This document shows, in pieces, positions 33,756 to 44,061 of a stretch of 64,000 nt of DNA (position 1 is the stretch's first letter; the number at the start of each line of letters is the position of its first letter). The position numbers and the translations under genes were made by a program. The notes under the pieces were generated by a model. It made no database searches and was not told the DNA's origin. It worked only from the letters and a program-made list of their open reading frames with translations. The stretch lies in contig JBDHTX010000015.1 of the NCBI GenBank assembly GCA_039808885.1, forward strand, positions 33,736 to 97,735. Direction: 5' to 3'. The DNA comes from Dongia_A sp039808885. Its GTDB lineage: Bacteria > Pseudomonadota > Alphaproteobacteria > Dongiales > Dongiaceae.

Positions 33756-33860
33756 GCGTCACGGGGCATTGCGCCACTGGGCATTGCGTCACGAGGCTTT
33801 GCGTCACAGGGCTTTGCGCCACGGGGCTTAGCGTCACGGGGCTTAGCGTCACGGGGCTTT
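33756..33860. repeat. 15-bp tandem repeat, seven units, upstream of pgk
   Basis: Seven consecutive 15-bp units with consensus GCGTCACGGGGCTTT; an eighth degenerate unit follows at 33861. Units differ at a few positions (GCGCC for GCGTC, ATT/TTA for TTT). The array lies between the divergent SDR and pgk genes, and any pgk promoter must be inside or after it. Confidence 0.93.
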
Positions 33861-33944
33861 GCATCATCCGTGGCGTTGCATTTCCGCGCCCGCTGTGGAA
33901 CATCGGCGCTTTCGCGCCGATTGATGTCCGGGGAGGTATGCGAC

Positions 33945-35138
33945 ATGGCCAATTTCCGCACGCTCGACGATCTTGCCGTCAAGGGCCAGCGCGTGCTGGT
34001 GCGCTGCGACCTGAACGTGCCGATGAAGGACGGCAAGGTCACCGACGCGACCCGCATCGAGCGCTCGGCGGAGACGCTGAAGGCCCTCGCCGCCAAGGGC
34101 GCCAAGGTCATCGTGCTGTCGCATTTCGGCCGGCCCAAGGGCAAGCGCGTGCCGGACATGTCGCTGCAGCCGCTGGCCGGGCCTTTGGGCCAGGCGCTCG
34201 GCCGCAAGGTCGCCTTCGCCGGCGATTGCGTCGGCGCCCCGGCCGAGGCCGCGGTCAAGGCGCTGCGCGAGGGCGAGGTGCTGCTGCTGGAGAATTTGCG
34301 CTTCCACGACGCCGAGGAGGCCAACGACCCGGAATTCGCCAGGCAGCTGGCCAGCCTCGGCGACCTCTATGTCAACGACGCCTTCTCCTGCGCCCACCGG
34401 GCGCATGCCTCGACCGAGGCCATCGCGCGGCTGCTGCCGGCCGCCGCCGGGCTGCTGATGCAAGCCGAGCTCAGCCACCTGCAGGCGGCGCTCGAGCATC
34501 CCAAGCGCCCGGTGATGGCGGTGGTGGGCGGCGCCAAGGTCTCCACCAAGCTCGACCTGCTCGGCAACCTGGTCGGCAAGGTCGATTGCCTGGTGATCGG
34601 CGGCGGCATGGCCAACACCTTCCTCTTCGCCCAGGGCGCCGAGATCGGCAAATCGCTGGCCGAGCGCGATCTGGCCGGCACGGCGCGCGAGATCCTGGAC
34701 AAGGCCAAGGCGCGCAACTGCAGGATCCTGCTGCCGCTCGACGCGGTGGTGGCGGCGGAGTTCAAGGCCAATCCGCCGACCAGGGTGGTGCCGGCCAGCC
34801 AGGTGCCGGCGGAACAGATGATCCTCGATGTCGGACCGCAGAGCATCGCCGCGATCAATGCCGAGATGGCGCGCTGCAAGACGCTGGTGTGGAACGGCCC
34901 GCTCGGCGCCTTCGAGACGCCGCCATTCGACCAGGCGACCGTCGCCGTGGCGCGCGAGGCGGCGCGCCTCACCAAGTCCGGCGCCTTGCTGACGGTCGCC
35001 GGCGGCGGCGACACCGTCGCGGCCCTGGCCCAGGCCGGGGTCGAGGAGAGCTTCTCCTATGTCTCGACCGCGGGTGGCGCGTTCCTGGAATGGCTGGAGG
35101 GCAAGGAATTGCCCGGGGTCGCCGCGCTGAAGCGCTGA
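33945..35138 (+). CDS. pgk: Phosphoglycerate kinase
   Basis: 397 residues, usual length. RVLVRCDLNVPMKDG and VIVLSHFGRPKG at the N-terminus, VGGAKVSTKLDLL and VIGGGMANTFL in the middle, and GGGDTVAAL near the C-terminus are the phosphoglycerate and nucleotide sites. It interconverts 1,3-bisphosphoglycerate and ADP with 3-phosphoglycerate and ATP. GGGGAGG precedes ATG 33945; the frame extends upstream to 33870 without support. Unusually for the group, gap and tkt are not adjacent. The stop is 6 bp from the convergent FecR-domain gene. Confidence 0.97.
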   Translation: MANFRTLDDLAVKGQRVLVRCDLNVPMKDGKVTDATRIERSAETLKALAAKGAKVIVLSHFGRPKGKRVPDMSLQPLAGPLGQALGRKVAFAGDCVGAPAEAAVKALREGEVLLLENLRFHDAEEANDPEFARQLASLGDLYVNDAFSCAHRAHASTEAIARLLPAAAGLLMQAELSHLQAALEHPKRPVMAVVGGAKVSTKLDLLGNLVGKVDCLVIGGGMANTFLFAQGAEIGKSLAERDLAGTAREILDKAKARNCRILLPLDAVVAAEFKANPPTRVVPASQVPAEQMILDVGPQSIAAINAEMARCKTLVWNGPLGAFETPPFDQATVAVAREAARLTKSGALLTVAGGGDTVAALAQAGVEESFSYVSTAGGAFLEWLEGKELPGVAALKR

Positions 35139-35144
35139 GATCGG

Positions 35145-35957
35145 CTATTTCCGTCCGGGCTTGTCCTTGTCCGGCTTGTCACGGTCGGGCTTGTTCTTCG
35201 GATCGAGGCTCGGCCGGTCCCTGAGATCGGTGCCGGGCAGGTCACGCGACAGGGTGCGGCTGGGATCGAGCACCGAGAGGTCGCGCAAGGCGGCCTCGTC
35301 GAGCTCGGCAAGATGCTCGGCCAGGGTCTGGTCCATCGCCGCCAGCTTCGCCGGCAAGGGTCCCAGCGGCGCCGGCGCCGCCGGGCGCGGCAGATCGGCA
35401 ACGCCAAGCGCGTCGATGGCGAGCGACTGGCCCGCCGGCACGTCGATGCTCTGGCCGCTGGCGGTCGTGACGGTGATTGCGCCCTCGCTCACCGCCACAT
35501 AGGCGGCACCGTCCTCGCCCACCGCCAGGTCGAACACCGTGCCGCGCACCGCCAGGGTCGCCTGCGGCGTGCGGATGGCATAGGCCGGCTTCGGCATATT
35601 GCCGGTGGCGAAGCGCAGGGCGCCCAGATTCAAGGTCAGCGACAGCCGCGCCTCGGCGCCGTCGCCGAGCACGAAATCGTCGAGCCGGACCTGCGCGTTC
35701 TCGCCCATCGCCAGCTCGGTCCCGTCGGCCAGCGCCAGAACCGCCGCCGCTTTCGCCCGCGTGGCGATCAGCTCGTTGAATGTCACCGGATCGTCCACCG
35801 CTAGCAGCCGGGACGCATTGGCGGCCTGGGCCGAGACCTCGGCGACGATCACCCGCGCCGCGCCGACCGGCGGCGCGGACTGGCTCGCCGCCAGCGCGGC
35901 CGCACCCCACAGGCCGAGGGCAACGGTGCAAGAGATGAGGCGAAAGGCTGGGCGCAT
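35145..35957 (-). CDS. Secreted FecR-domain protein
   Basis: 270 residues. A signal peptide (residues 1-24, ending AALAAS) precedes a FecR-type beta domain (about 60-185) with VLALADGTELAMGENAQVRLD, IRTPQATLAVRGTVFD and a GQSLAID end. The last 35 residues are a very charged Asp/Lys/Pro stretch (for example KPDRDKPDKDKPGRK). There is no transmembrane helix or sigma factor nearby, so it is not a FecR anti-sigma protein but one of the stand-alone periplasmic FecR proteins of unknown role. Confidence 0.85.
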   Translation of the reverse strand: MRPAFRLISCTVALGLWGAAALAASQSAPPVGAARVIVAEVSAQAANASRLLAVDDPVTFNELIATRAKAAAVLALADGTELAMGENAQVRLDDFVLGDGAEARLSLTLNLGALRFATGNMPKPAYAIRTPQATLAVRGTVFDLAVGEDGAAYVAVSEGAITVTTASGQSIDVPAGQSLAIDALGVADLPRPAAPAPLGPLPAKLAAMDQTLAEHLAELDEAALRDLSVLDPSRTLSRDLPGTDLRDRPSLDPKNKPDRDKPDKDKPGRK

Positions 35958-36070
35958 GCGGGATCCGGGACAGCGGCTGCGATCCGATCATTACAGCCCC
36001 GCGCGTTTAACAAAGCGTTGATCGGCCTAGGCATCTTGTCAGCGTCGCGGGGCTCGGCCAGACTGCAATC

Positions 36071-36631
36071 ATGAGCAGCGAGAGCAAACCTTCGGCGCCG
36101 CTTGCGGCCACCGCGAATTTCGTCCGCAAGGTGCCGGACGGCGACAATCTGGCGCGCCAGGTCTGCGTCGATTGCGGCTTCATCAACTACGAGAACCCGA
36201 AGATCGTGGTCGGCGCCGTCTGTCATTGGGGCGACCGGGTGCTGCTCTGCCGCCGCGCCATCAACCCGCGCAAGGGACATTGGACCCTGCCCGCCGGATA
36301 CCTCGAGCTGCATGAGACGGTGACGGCGGGCGCTGCGCGCGAGGCCTGGGAAGAGGCGCGCGCGAAGATCGAGATCGAGACCCTGCTCGCCGTCTACACC
36401 GTGCCGCGCATCAGCCAGGTGCAATTGATGTACCGCGCCCGCCTGGTGAGTGAGGAGGTCAGCGCCGGGCCGGAGAGCCTGGAGGTCGGCCTGTTCAAGT
36501 TCGACGAGATCCCCTGGGACGACCTCGCCTTCCCCTCGGTGCGCTGGGCCCTGCACCAATATGCCGACAGCAGGCATCTCACCGACTTCGCCGCCTTCAC
36601 CAACCCGCCGGGCGAGACGGGCGATTTCTAG
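36071..36631 (+). CDS. NUDIX hydrolase with N-terminal zinc ribbon
   Basis: 186 residues. A CVDCGFINYENPK segment (about residues 32-45) resembles the second half of a zinc ribbon; only two cysteines are visible. The Nudix box is complete: G-x5-E-x7-REAWEE near residues 77-98 (GYLELHE..., AAREAWEEA). Such enzymes hydrolyse nucleoside diphosphate derivatives, as NudC-like or ADP-ribose pyrophosphatases. The substrate is not fixed. It is divergent from the FecR-domain gene. Confidence 0.88.
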   Translation: MSSESKPSAPLAATANFVRKVPDGDNLARQVCVDCGFINYENPKIVVGAVCHWGDRVLLCRRAINPRKGHWTLPAGYLELHETVTAGAAREAWEEARAKIEIETLLAVYTVPRISQVQLMYRARLVSEEVSAGPESLEVGLFKFDEIPWDDLAFPSVRWALHQYADSRHLTDFAAFTNPPGETGDF

Positions 36632-36656
36632 AGCACGAATGTCGCTGCCACTCATT

Positions 36657-36757
36657 CGTCATGGCAAGGCTTGGCCTTGCCATCCACGAGTTTCGTGGAG
36701 TTGCGTCGAGCGGTTCCGGCAAATTCGTGGATGCCAGGGCCAAGCCCTGGCATGACG
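36657..36757. repeat. GTCAT...ATGAC palindromic intergenic repeat, copy 2
   Basis: CGTCATGGCAAGGCTTGGCC at the left pairs with GGCCAAGCCCTGGCATGACG at the right, with CCACGAGTTTCGTGG and AAATTCGTGG inside. It is the same framework as the copy at 25497. It lies between the convergent NUDIX and hrpB genes. Confidence 0.85.
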
Positions 36758-36777
36758 GCATTGAGATTGCGTTGTAG

Positions 36778-39273
<2,496 letters not shown>

Positions 39274-39316
39274 GGCGGGGAAAGTAGGGAAGAGATCAGA
39301 ATGGCGCCACTGCAAA

Positions 39317-39425
39317 TCCCCTCCCCAGAAGGGGGAGGGCTAGGGAGGGGGCAGCCGCGCCTCGTTGCCCAAAAACTTTCACTCGCTGCCCCCACCCCTA
39401 CCCTCCCCCGTTCCGGTGGAAGGGG
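39317..39425. repeat. CCCTCCCC-type intergenic repeat, copy 2
   Basis: Starts CCCCTCCCCAGAAGGGGGAGGG, then CTAGGGAGGGGGCAGC, and closes with CACTCGCTGCCCCCACCCCTA and a GGAAGGGG end. The arms pair over about 45 bp each. The core is nearly identical to the copy at 47424. Confidence 0.85.
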
Positions 39426-39426
39426 T

Positions 39427-39840
39427 TCACCCCGCCAGGTCGTCCAGGATCGGGCAGTCCGGCCGGTCGTCGCCGTGGCACGTATGCGCCAGGTGCTTCA
39501 GCGTGCGGACCATGCTTTGCATCTCGGCGATCTTGCGCTCGAGCTCGGTGACGTGTTTGGTCGCCAGCTCCTTGACCTGGGCGGAGGACCGGCGGCGATT
39601 GCGCCACAGCGCGAGCAGCGTCTTGATCGTCTCCAGCGGGAAGCCCAGCGAGCGGGCGCGCTGGATGAAGCGCAACGTATGCACGTCGGCCGCGTCATAG
39701 AGCCGGTAGCCGGAATTGGTGCGCTGCGCCTTGCTGAGCAGGCCGATCGATTCGTAGTGCCGGATCATCTTGGCCGAGACATGGGAGGCCTTGGCAGCTT
39801 GTCCGATGGTCATCGGTTCGAGATTCCGGGCTTCGGTCAT
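39427..39840 (-). CDS. cueR: Cu(I)-responsive MerR-family activator CueR
   Basis: 137 residues. The MerR HTH is at 10-60 (MTIGQAAKASHVSAKMIRHYE, split by YESIGLL). A dimerisation helix follows, with two cysteines at 121 and 129, the C-x7-C spacing that binds Cu(I) in CueR. It would activate copA and copZ when copper rises. The listed start overlaps the copA stop as ATGA; ATG 39813 is the more usual family start. Both target promoters in the window carry the expected dyad inside a 19-bp spacer. Confidence 0.93.
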   Translation of the reverse strand: MTEARNLEPMTIGQAAKASHVSAKMIRHYESIGLLSKAQRTNSGYRLYDAADVHTLRFIQRARSLGFPLETIKTLLALWRNRRRSSAQVKELATKHVTELERKIAEMQSMVRTLKHLAHTCHGDDRPDCPILDDLAG

Positions 39841-42053
39841 TGCGTCTCTCCCGCGCGGAAGCGCCAGCGATTGAGGCTGAGGGCGTTGGTCACCACGGTG
39901 ACGCTCGAGGCCGCCATGGCGGCGCCGGCGATGATCGGCGTCAAGCCACCGAAGGCCGCCAGCGGAATGCCGAGCACGTTGAACAGGAAGGCCCAGACCA
40001 GGTTCTGCACGATCTTGCGCTTGGTGGCGCGGGCCAGCGCGATGGCGGCCGGGGCCAGCAGCGGGTCGCCGCGCATCAGCGCGATGCCGGCGGTCTCGAT
40101 CGCCACGTCGGTGCCGGTGGCCATGGCGAGGCCGAGATCGGCGGCGGCCAGCGCCGGCGCGTCGTTGATGCCGTCGCCGACCATCGCCACCACCTGGCCG
40201 GCGGCGCGCAGATCGGCCACCGCCTGCACCTTGTCCTGCGGCAACAGCTCGGCGCGCACGTCGTCGAGGCCGATCTCCTGGGCGAGATGGCGCGCCGCCG
40301 CCGCGTTGTCGCCGGTCAGCATCAGGCTCTTGATGCCGAGTCCGCGCAGCGCCGCCAGCGCCTGCTTCACCCCCGGCTTCGGCGCGTCGCCGAAGGCGAG
40401 CAGCGCCAGCACGCGGTCGCCCGCCGCGAGATAAGACAGGCTGTTGCCCTGCGCCAGCAGGCGCGCGGCCGCATCACCGAGCGCGGCAAGGTCGATGCCG
40501 CGCTCCCGCATCAGCCGCGCATTGCCCAGGACGAGGTCGCGCCCGCCCACCTTGCCGCCGATCCCGCGGCCCGGCAGGGTGACGAGGTCGCCGGCCGCCG
40601 GGACCGCCAGGGTGCCCGCCGCCTCGACCACCGCATGGGCCAGGGGATGGTTGGCGCCTTGTTGCAGCGCCGCCGCCAAAGCCAACGCCTCATCCGGCGC
40701 AAGGCCCGGGACCGGCACGATGTCGGTCAAGGTTGGCCGGCCGATGGTGAGCGTGCCGGTCTTGTCGAAGGCCATGATTGTGGTGGCGCCCGCCGTCTCC
40801 AGCGCCACCGCGTCGCGGATCAGGATGCCGTTCCTCGCTCCCACGCCGGTGCCGACCATGATCGCCGTCGGCGTGGCGAGGCCGAGGGCACAGGGGCAGG
40901 CGATCACCAGTACCGCGACGGCGTGCAAGATCGCCGCCTCCCAGCCATGGCCCGCCAATACCCAGCCGGCGAAGGTGAGGATCGCCACCAGCAGCACCGC
41001 CGGCACGAACACCGCGCTGATCCGGTCGACCAGGCGCTGGATCGGCGCCTTGGCGCCCTGCGCCTCGGCCACCATGCGCACGATGCGGCTCAGCATGGAT
41101 TCGGCCCCCACCGCCGTCACCCGCACGAGGAGCAGCCCGTCGCCGTTGATGGCGCCGCCGATGACGTGGTCGCCCGGCTCGACGTCCACCGGACGGCTCT
41201 CGCCGGTCAGCAGGGATTGATCGACGGCGGAGCGTCCTTCGGCCACCGAACCATCGGCGGCGATGCGCGCGCCAGGCTTCACCACCAGCAGGTCGCCGCC
41301 GCGCAAGGCCGCGATCGGCACTACCTCGTCGACCCCGCCGCGGCGCACCAGCGCTTCGGTCGGGCGCAGGGATTCCAACGCCTCCAGCGCCCGGAGCGTA
41401 CGGCGCTTGGCGCGGCTCTCCAGCCATTTGCCGAGGCGCACCAGCACGATGATCACGGCGGCGGATTCGAAGTAGAGATGGATCTCGCCACCCAGCATCA
41501 GATGGAGGCTGAGCCCGAAGGCGGCCGAGGTGCCGAGCGCCACCAGCACGTCCATGTTGGCGGTGCCGCCGCGCAAAGCCTTCCAGGCGCCGGCATAGAA
41601 CGGCGCGCCGAGCCAGGCTTGCACCGGCAGCGCCAAGACGAACTGCCAGAGCGCCGGCAGCATCACATGGGTGCCGGCCAGCGCGCCCAGCATCGGCGCC
41701 ACCAGCGGCACGGTCAGCGCGGCGCCGATGAGGATGCTGACGAGCTCGCGGCGCGCGGCGGCGCTTTCATCCCGCCGCACGCCTTCCGCGCGCACGCCAT
41801 AGCCGGCCTTGTGGATCGCCGCTTCCACCGCCGCGCGGGTGACCCGCGCGTCGCCGTCGACCCGCGCCACCTCCGTCGCCAGGTTGACATTGGCCTCGGC
41901 CACGCCCGGCAGGCGCCGCAGCACCTTCTCGATCCGCGTGGCGCAGGCGGCACAGGTCATGCCGCTGACCCCGACGCTGAGATGGGTCGCGGGCGGCGTC
42001 GTCTGGGGTACCCTGCCGGCAAGGCCCGGCGCGCTGGTGTCGATGTTTGCCAT
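39837..42053 (-). CDS. copA: Cu(I)-exporting P1B-type ATPase CopA
   Basis: 738 residues. One N-terminal heavy-metal domain with GMTCAAC (Cys34, Cys37), eight membrane helices, the ion-channel CPC in ACPCALGLATP, DKTGTLT phosphorylation site and GDGINDAPAL hinge. It pumps Cu+ out of the cytoplasm. The start codon lies 6 bp from the -10 region of its CueR-type promoter, so the message is leaderless or nearly so. cueR is coupled to its 3' end. Confidence 0.97.
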   Translation of the reverse strand: MANIDTSAPGLAGRVPQTTPPATHLSVGVSGMTCAACATRIEKVLRRLPGVAEANVNLATEVARVDGDARVTRAAVEAAIHKAGYGVRAEGVRRDESAAARRELVSILIGAALTVPLVAPMLGALAGTHVMLPALWQFVLALPVQAWLGAPFYAGAWKALRGGTANMDVLVALGTSAAFGLSLHLMLGGEIHLYFESAAVIIVLVRLGKWLESRAKRRTLRALEALESLRPTEALVRRGGVDEVVPIAALRGGDLLVVKPGARIAADGSVAEGRSAVDQSLLTGESRPVDVEPGDHVIGGAINGDGLLLVRVTAVGAESMLSRIVRMVAEAQGAKAPIQRLVDRISAVFVPAVLLVAILTFAGWVLAGHGWEAAILHAVAVLVIACPCALGLATPTAIMVGTGVGARNGILIRDAVALETAGATTIMAFDKTGTLTIGRPTLTDIVPVPGLAPDEALALAAALQQGANHPLAHAVVEAAGTLAVPAAGDLVTLPGRGIGGKVGGRDLVLGNARLMRERGIDLAALGDAAARLLAQGNSLSYLAAGDRVLALLAFGDAPKPGVKQALAALRGLGIKSLMLTGDNAAAARHLAQEIGLDDVRAELLPQDKVQAVADLRAAGQVVAMVGDGINDAPALAAADLGLAMATGTDVAIETAGIALMRGDPLLAPAAIALARATKRKIVQNLVWAFLFNVLGIPLAAFGGLTPIIAGAAMAASSVTVVTNALSLNRWRFRAGETQ

Positions 42054-42059
42054 GTCCCT

Positions 42060-42090
42060 TAGATGGACCTTCCCATCATTGGAAGGTCAA
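42060..42090 (-). promoter_or_regulatory. CueR-type promoter of copA-cueR
   Basis: On the minus strand, -35 TTGACC (42090-42085) is followed by a 19-bp spacer and a -10-like CATCTA (42065-42060). The dyad is ACCTTCC, 7 bp, GGAAGGT (42087-42081 and 42073-42067), almost identical to characterised CueR sites. The 19-bp spacer is the hallmark of MerR-activated promoters. Confidence 0.88.
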
Positions 42091-42127
42091 GGGGGATATG
42101 GTCGCACGCGGTTTCCGGCGCTTTTTT

Positions 42128-42245
42128 CGTCATCGCCGGGCTTGACCCGGCAATCCAAGCGCCGGCGGGCCAAGCGCCGGCGGGCGAGACGCTCGCGGCG
42201 GGCTTGGATTGCCGGATCGCGCGGCTTTGCCGCGGCCCGGTGACG
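42128..42245. repeat. GTCAT...TGACG palindromic intergenic repeat, copy 3
   Basis: CGTCATCGCCGGGCTTGACC opens it; GGCTTGGATTGCCGG and GGTGACGG close it. A 16-bp piece, AAGCGCCGGCGGGC plus flanks, is duplicated in tandem near 42158-42189. It fills the space between the copA and copZ promoters and may insulate them. Confidence 0.8.
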
Positions 42246-42264
42246 GCGAAAGGAGGGACGCCCC

Positions 42265-42295
42265 TTGACCTTGCCATGATGGCAAGCTCCATATT
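42265..42295 (+). promoter_or_regulatory. CueR-type promoter of copZ
   Basis: -35 TTGACC at 42265-42270, a 19-bp spacer and -10 CATATT at 42290-42295. The dyad CTTGCC, 5 bp, GGCAAG (42270-42275, 42281-42286) lies in the spacer. This matches the geometry of the copA promoter, with a different half-site (CTTGCC instead of CTTCC). Confidence 0.85.
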
Positions 42296-42328
42296 CCGCC
42301 CGAGAGACGGAAATCACGGAGCTCCTCC

Positions 42329-42523
42329 ATGCAGACCCTGAAAGTCACCGGCATGACCTGCGGCGGCTGCGTCGCCTCGGTGAAGCGCGCCTTGGCGGAG
42401 CTTGCCGCCGGCACGCCGGTCGAGATCGACCTCGCCAAGGGCGAAGTCACCCTCGCCGACACGATCGACCGCAAGCGTGCCATCGCCGCCATCGAGGATG
42501 CCGGCTACGACGTGGCGCAGTAG
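42329..42523 (+). CDS. copZ: Copper chaperone CopZ
   Basis: 64 residues, a single heavy-metal-associated domain with GMTCGGC (Cys11, Cys14) and the usual beta-alpha-beta-beta-alpha-beta length. It carries Cu(I) to CopA. A GGAG site precedes ATG 42329. It is divergent from copA across 275 bp and has its own CueR-type promoter. The stop is 6 bp from the convergent AhpD-like gene. Confidence 0.92.
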   Translation: MQTLKVTGMTCGGCVASVKRALAELAAGTPVEIDLAKGEVTLADTIDRKRAIAAIEDAGYDVAQ

Positions 42524-42529
42524 TCGGGT

Positions 42530-42859
42530 CTATTTGGCGGCCGCGGCCTGGGGCGACGGCTTGAACAGATGCGCCGCATGGGTGACGGCGCCGCCGGCGC
42601 GGATCGCGGCGGAGACCAGCGCCGCCTCGGCCAGCTCCGCATCATCGGCGCCGTGGCGGCGCGCGTCGCGGGTGTGGAACTCGATGCAATAGGGGCATTG
42701 CGTCGCCAGCGCCACGGCCACGGCGATGAGCTCCTTGTATTTGCGCGGCACCGCCCCGTCGGCAAAGGCCGCGTCGCCGAAGGCGTTGAAAGCCGCCATC
42801 GCCTGCGGCGCGGCGCGGTCCAGTTCGGCCAGCCGCGCCATGTTCTTCATGTCGTACAT
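42530..42859 (-). CDS. Carboxymuconolactone decarboxylase/AhpD-family protein
   Basis: 109 residues. The redox motif CPYCIEFH (CxxC followed three residues later by His) is that of AhpD-like CMD proteins, and ALVSAAIRAGGAVTHAAHL follows. These are small peroxidase or disulfide-handling proteins; a true decarboxylase is less likely given the CxxC. AGGAG precedes ATG 42859. Its position beside copZ could hint at a link to metal stress but is not proof. Confidence 0.88.
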   Translation of the reverse strand: MYDMKNMARLAELDRAAPQAMAAFNAFGDAAFADGAVPRKYKELIAVAVALATQCPYCIEFHTRDARRHGADDAELAEAALVSAAIRAGGAVTHAAHLFKPSPQAAAAK

Positions 42860-42992
42860 GGTTGCATCACTCCTGAAGCAGGATGTCGCGCAGCAGGGTC
42901 GCGGAGCGCAGTGTCGGGGACCGGGAAAAGCGGCGCCAATGCCGATCTTCTATCGACAACAAGCCTTTCCGTATGACGTCGGGTCGCGGCGC

Positions 42993-43946
42993 TTAGGCGT
43001 GGCCGATCTTCGCCATCGCCAGGCGCGCGGCGGCGAAATCCTCCACCGCCGTGCCGACCGACTTGAACAGCGTGATCTCTTGGTCGCTGGCGCGGCCCTT
43101 GTGCTGGCCGCGCGCCAGCTCGGCGAGCTCGGCCTTGACCGAGGCCTCGGTGATGACGCCGGCCTTCAGCGGAATCACCAGGTCGCCGCCCTCCTTCAGG
43201 GCGCCGGCCCGGGTGTCGCAGAACAGCGTGGCGCGCTTCACCGCCTCGTCGTCGCTTTCGCGCATCTCCGGCGTGAAGGCGCCGACCAGGTCGAGATGCG
43301 TGCCCGGCTTCAGCCAGGCCCCCTTGATCAGCGGCGTGGTGCTCAAGGTGGCGCAGGTGATGAGGTCCGCCGCGCGCGCCGCCGCTTCCAGATCGGCGGC
43401 CGGTTCCACCGGCAGGCCGAGCGCGGCGAGTTCCCGCGCCTTGGCCTCGCGCTGCTCCGCCTTGCGCGCCCACAGCATGACCCGCTTGATCGGCCGCTGC
43501 GACAGGTGCGCCTCGATGAAGGGCCGGCTCAGGGCACCCGCCCCGACCATCAGCATCACCGACGCGTCCTTGCGCGCGAGATAGCGCGCCGCCAGGGCCG
43601 AGGCCGCCGCCGTGCGCCGCACGGTGAGGCAGGCGCCGTCCATCAGCGCGCGCGGCTGGCCGGTCGGCCCGTCGACCAGCAGGTAGACCGCGTTCACCGC
43701 GGGCAGGCCGCGGGCGCCATTGCCCGGTGTGATGGTGGCGAGCTTCATGCCGATCGCCTCGCCCGCGTCCCAGGCCGGCATCAGCAGCAGGGTCTGGTCC
43801 GGCTCGCCCTTGATCGGGATGGAATAGTGGTGCCGCACCGGCACCGTCCAATCGGCGGCGAAGCCCTCGCGCAGCGCGTCGACCAGGGACGGATAGTCGA
43901 GCAGGCGATCGAGCTGGGCGGCGTCGAGATAGGGGATCTGGGTCAT
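42993..43946 (-). CDS. Ornithine cyclodeaminase / mu-crystallin family protein
   Basis: 317 residues. GMKLATITPGNGARGLPAVNA and DGACLTVRRTAAASALAARYLA are the OCD N-terminal substrate region. VMLMVGAGALSRPFIEA is the NAD(P) loop and LVGAFTPEMRESDDEA the C-terminal signature. Members act as ornithine cyclodeaminases, alanine dehydrogenases or ketimine reductases; the typical cyclodeaminase catalytic Asp region is present but the substrate is not certain. Confidence 0.88.
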   Translation of the reverse strand: MTQIPYLDAAQLDRLLDYPSLVDALREGFAADWTVPVRHHYSIPIKGEPDQTLLLMPAWDAGEAIGMKLATITPGNGARGLPAVNAVYLLVDGPTGQPRALMDGACLTVRRTAAASALAARYLARKDASVMLMVGAGALSRPFIEAHLSQRPIKRVMLWARKAEQREAKARELAALGLPVEPAADLEAAARAADLITCATLSTTPLIKGAWLKPGTHLDLVGAFTPEMRESDDEAVKRATLFCDTRAGALKEGGDLVIPLKAGVITEASVKAELAELARGQHKGRASDQEITLFKSVGTAVEDFAAARLAMAKIGHA

Positions 43947-43965
43947 GGGCGCGCTTCACGGGAAA

Positions 43966-43994
43966 CGGGGGCGAAATCTACGATTTCGCCCCCG
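43966..43994 (-). terminator. Terminator after the DUF1223 gene
   Basis: A perfect 13-bp stem, CGGGGGCGAAATC (43966-43978) with GATTTCGCCCCCG (43982-43994), closes a 3-nt loop. On the minus strand it is followed only by TTTCCC, so the T tract is weak. It lies between the DUF1223 stop and the cyclodeaminase-family start. Confidence 0.75.
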
Positions 43995-44061
43995 GCCCTG
44001 AAAAGCATTTTCGCGGGAAGGCGTTTCGCGGGAAGACGATTCGGGCCGCGCCCGGATTCGC

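Noticed and set aside
33756..33860. CRISPR-like array
   Set aside because: Units are directly adjacent 15-mers with no unique spacers and no cas genes.
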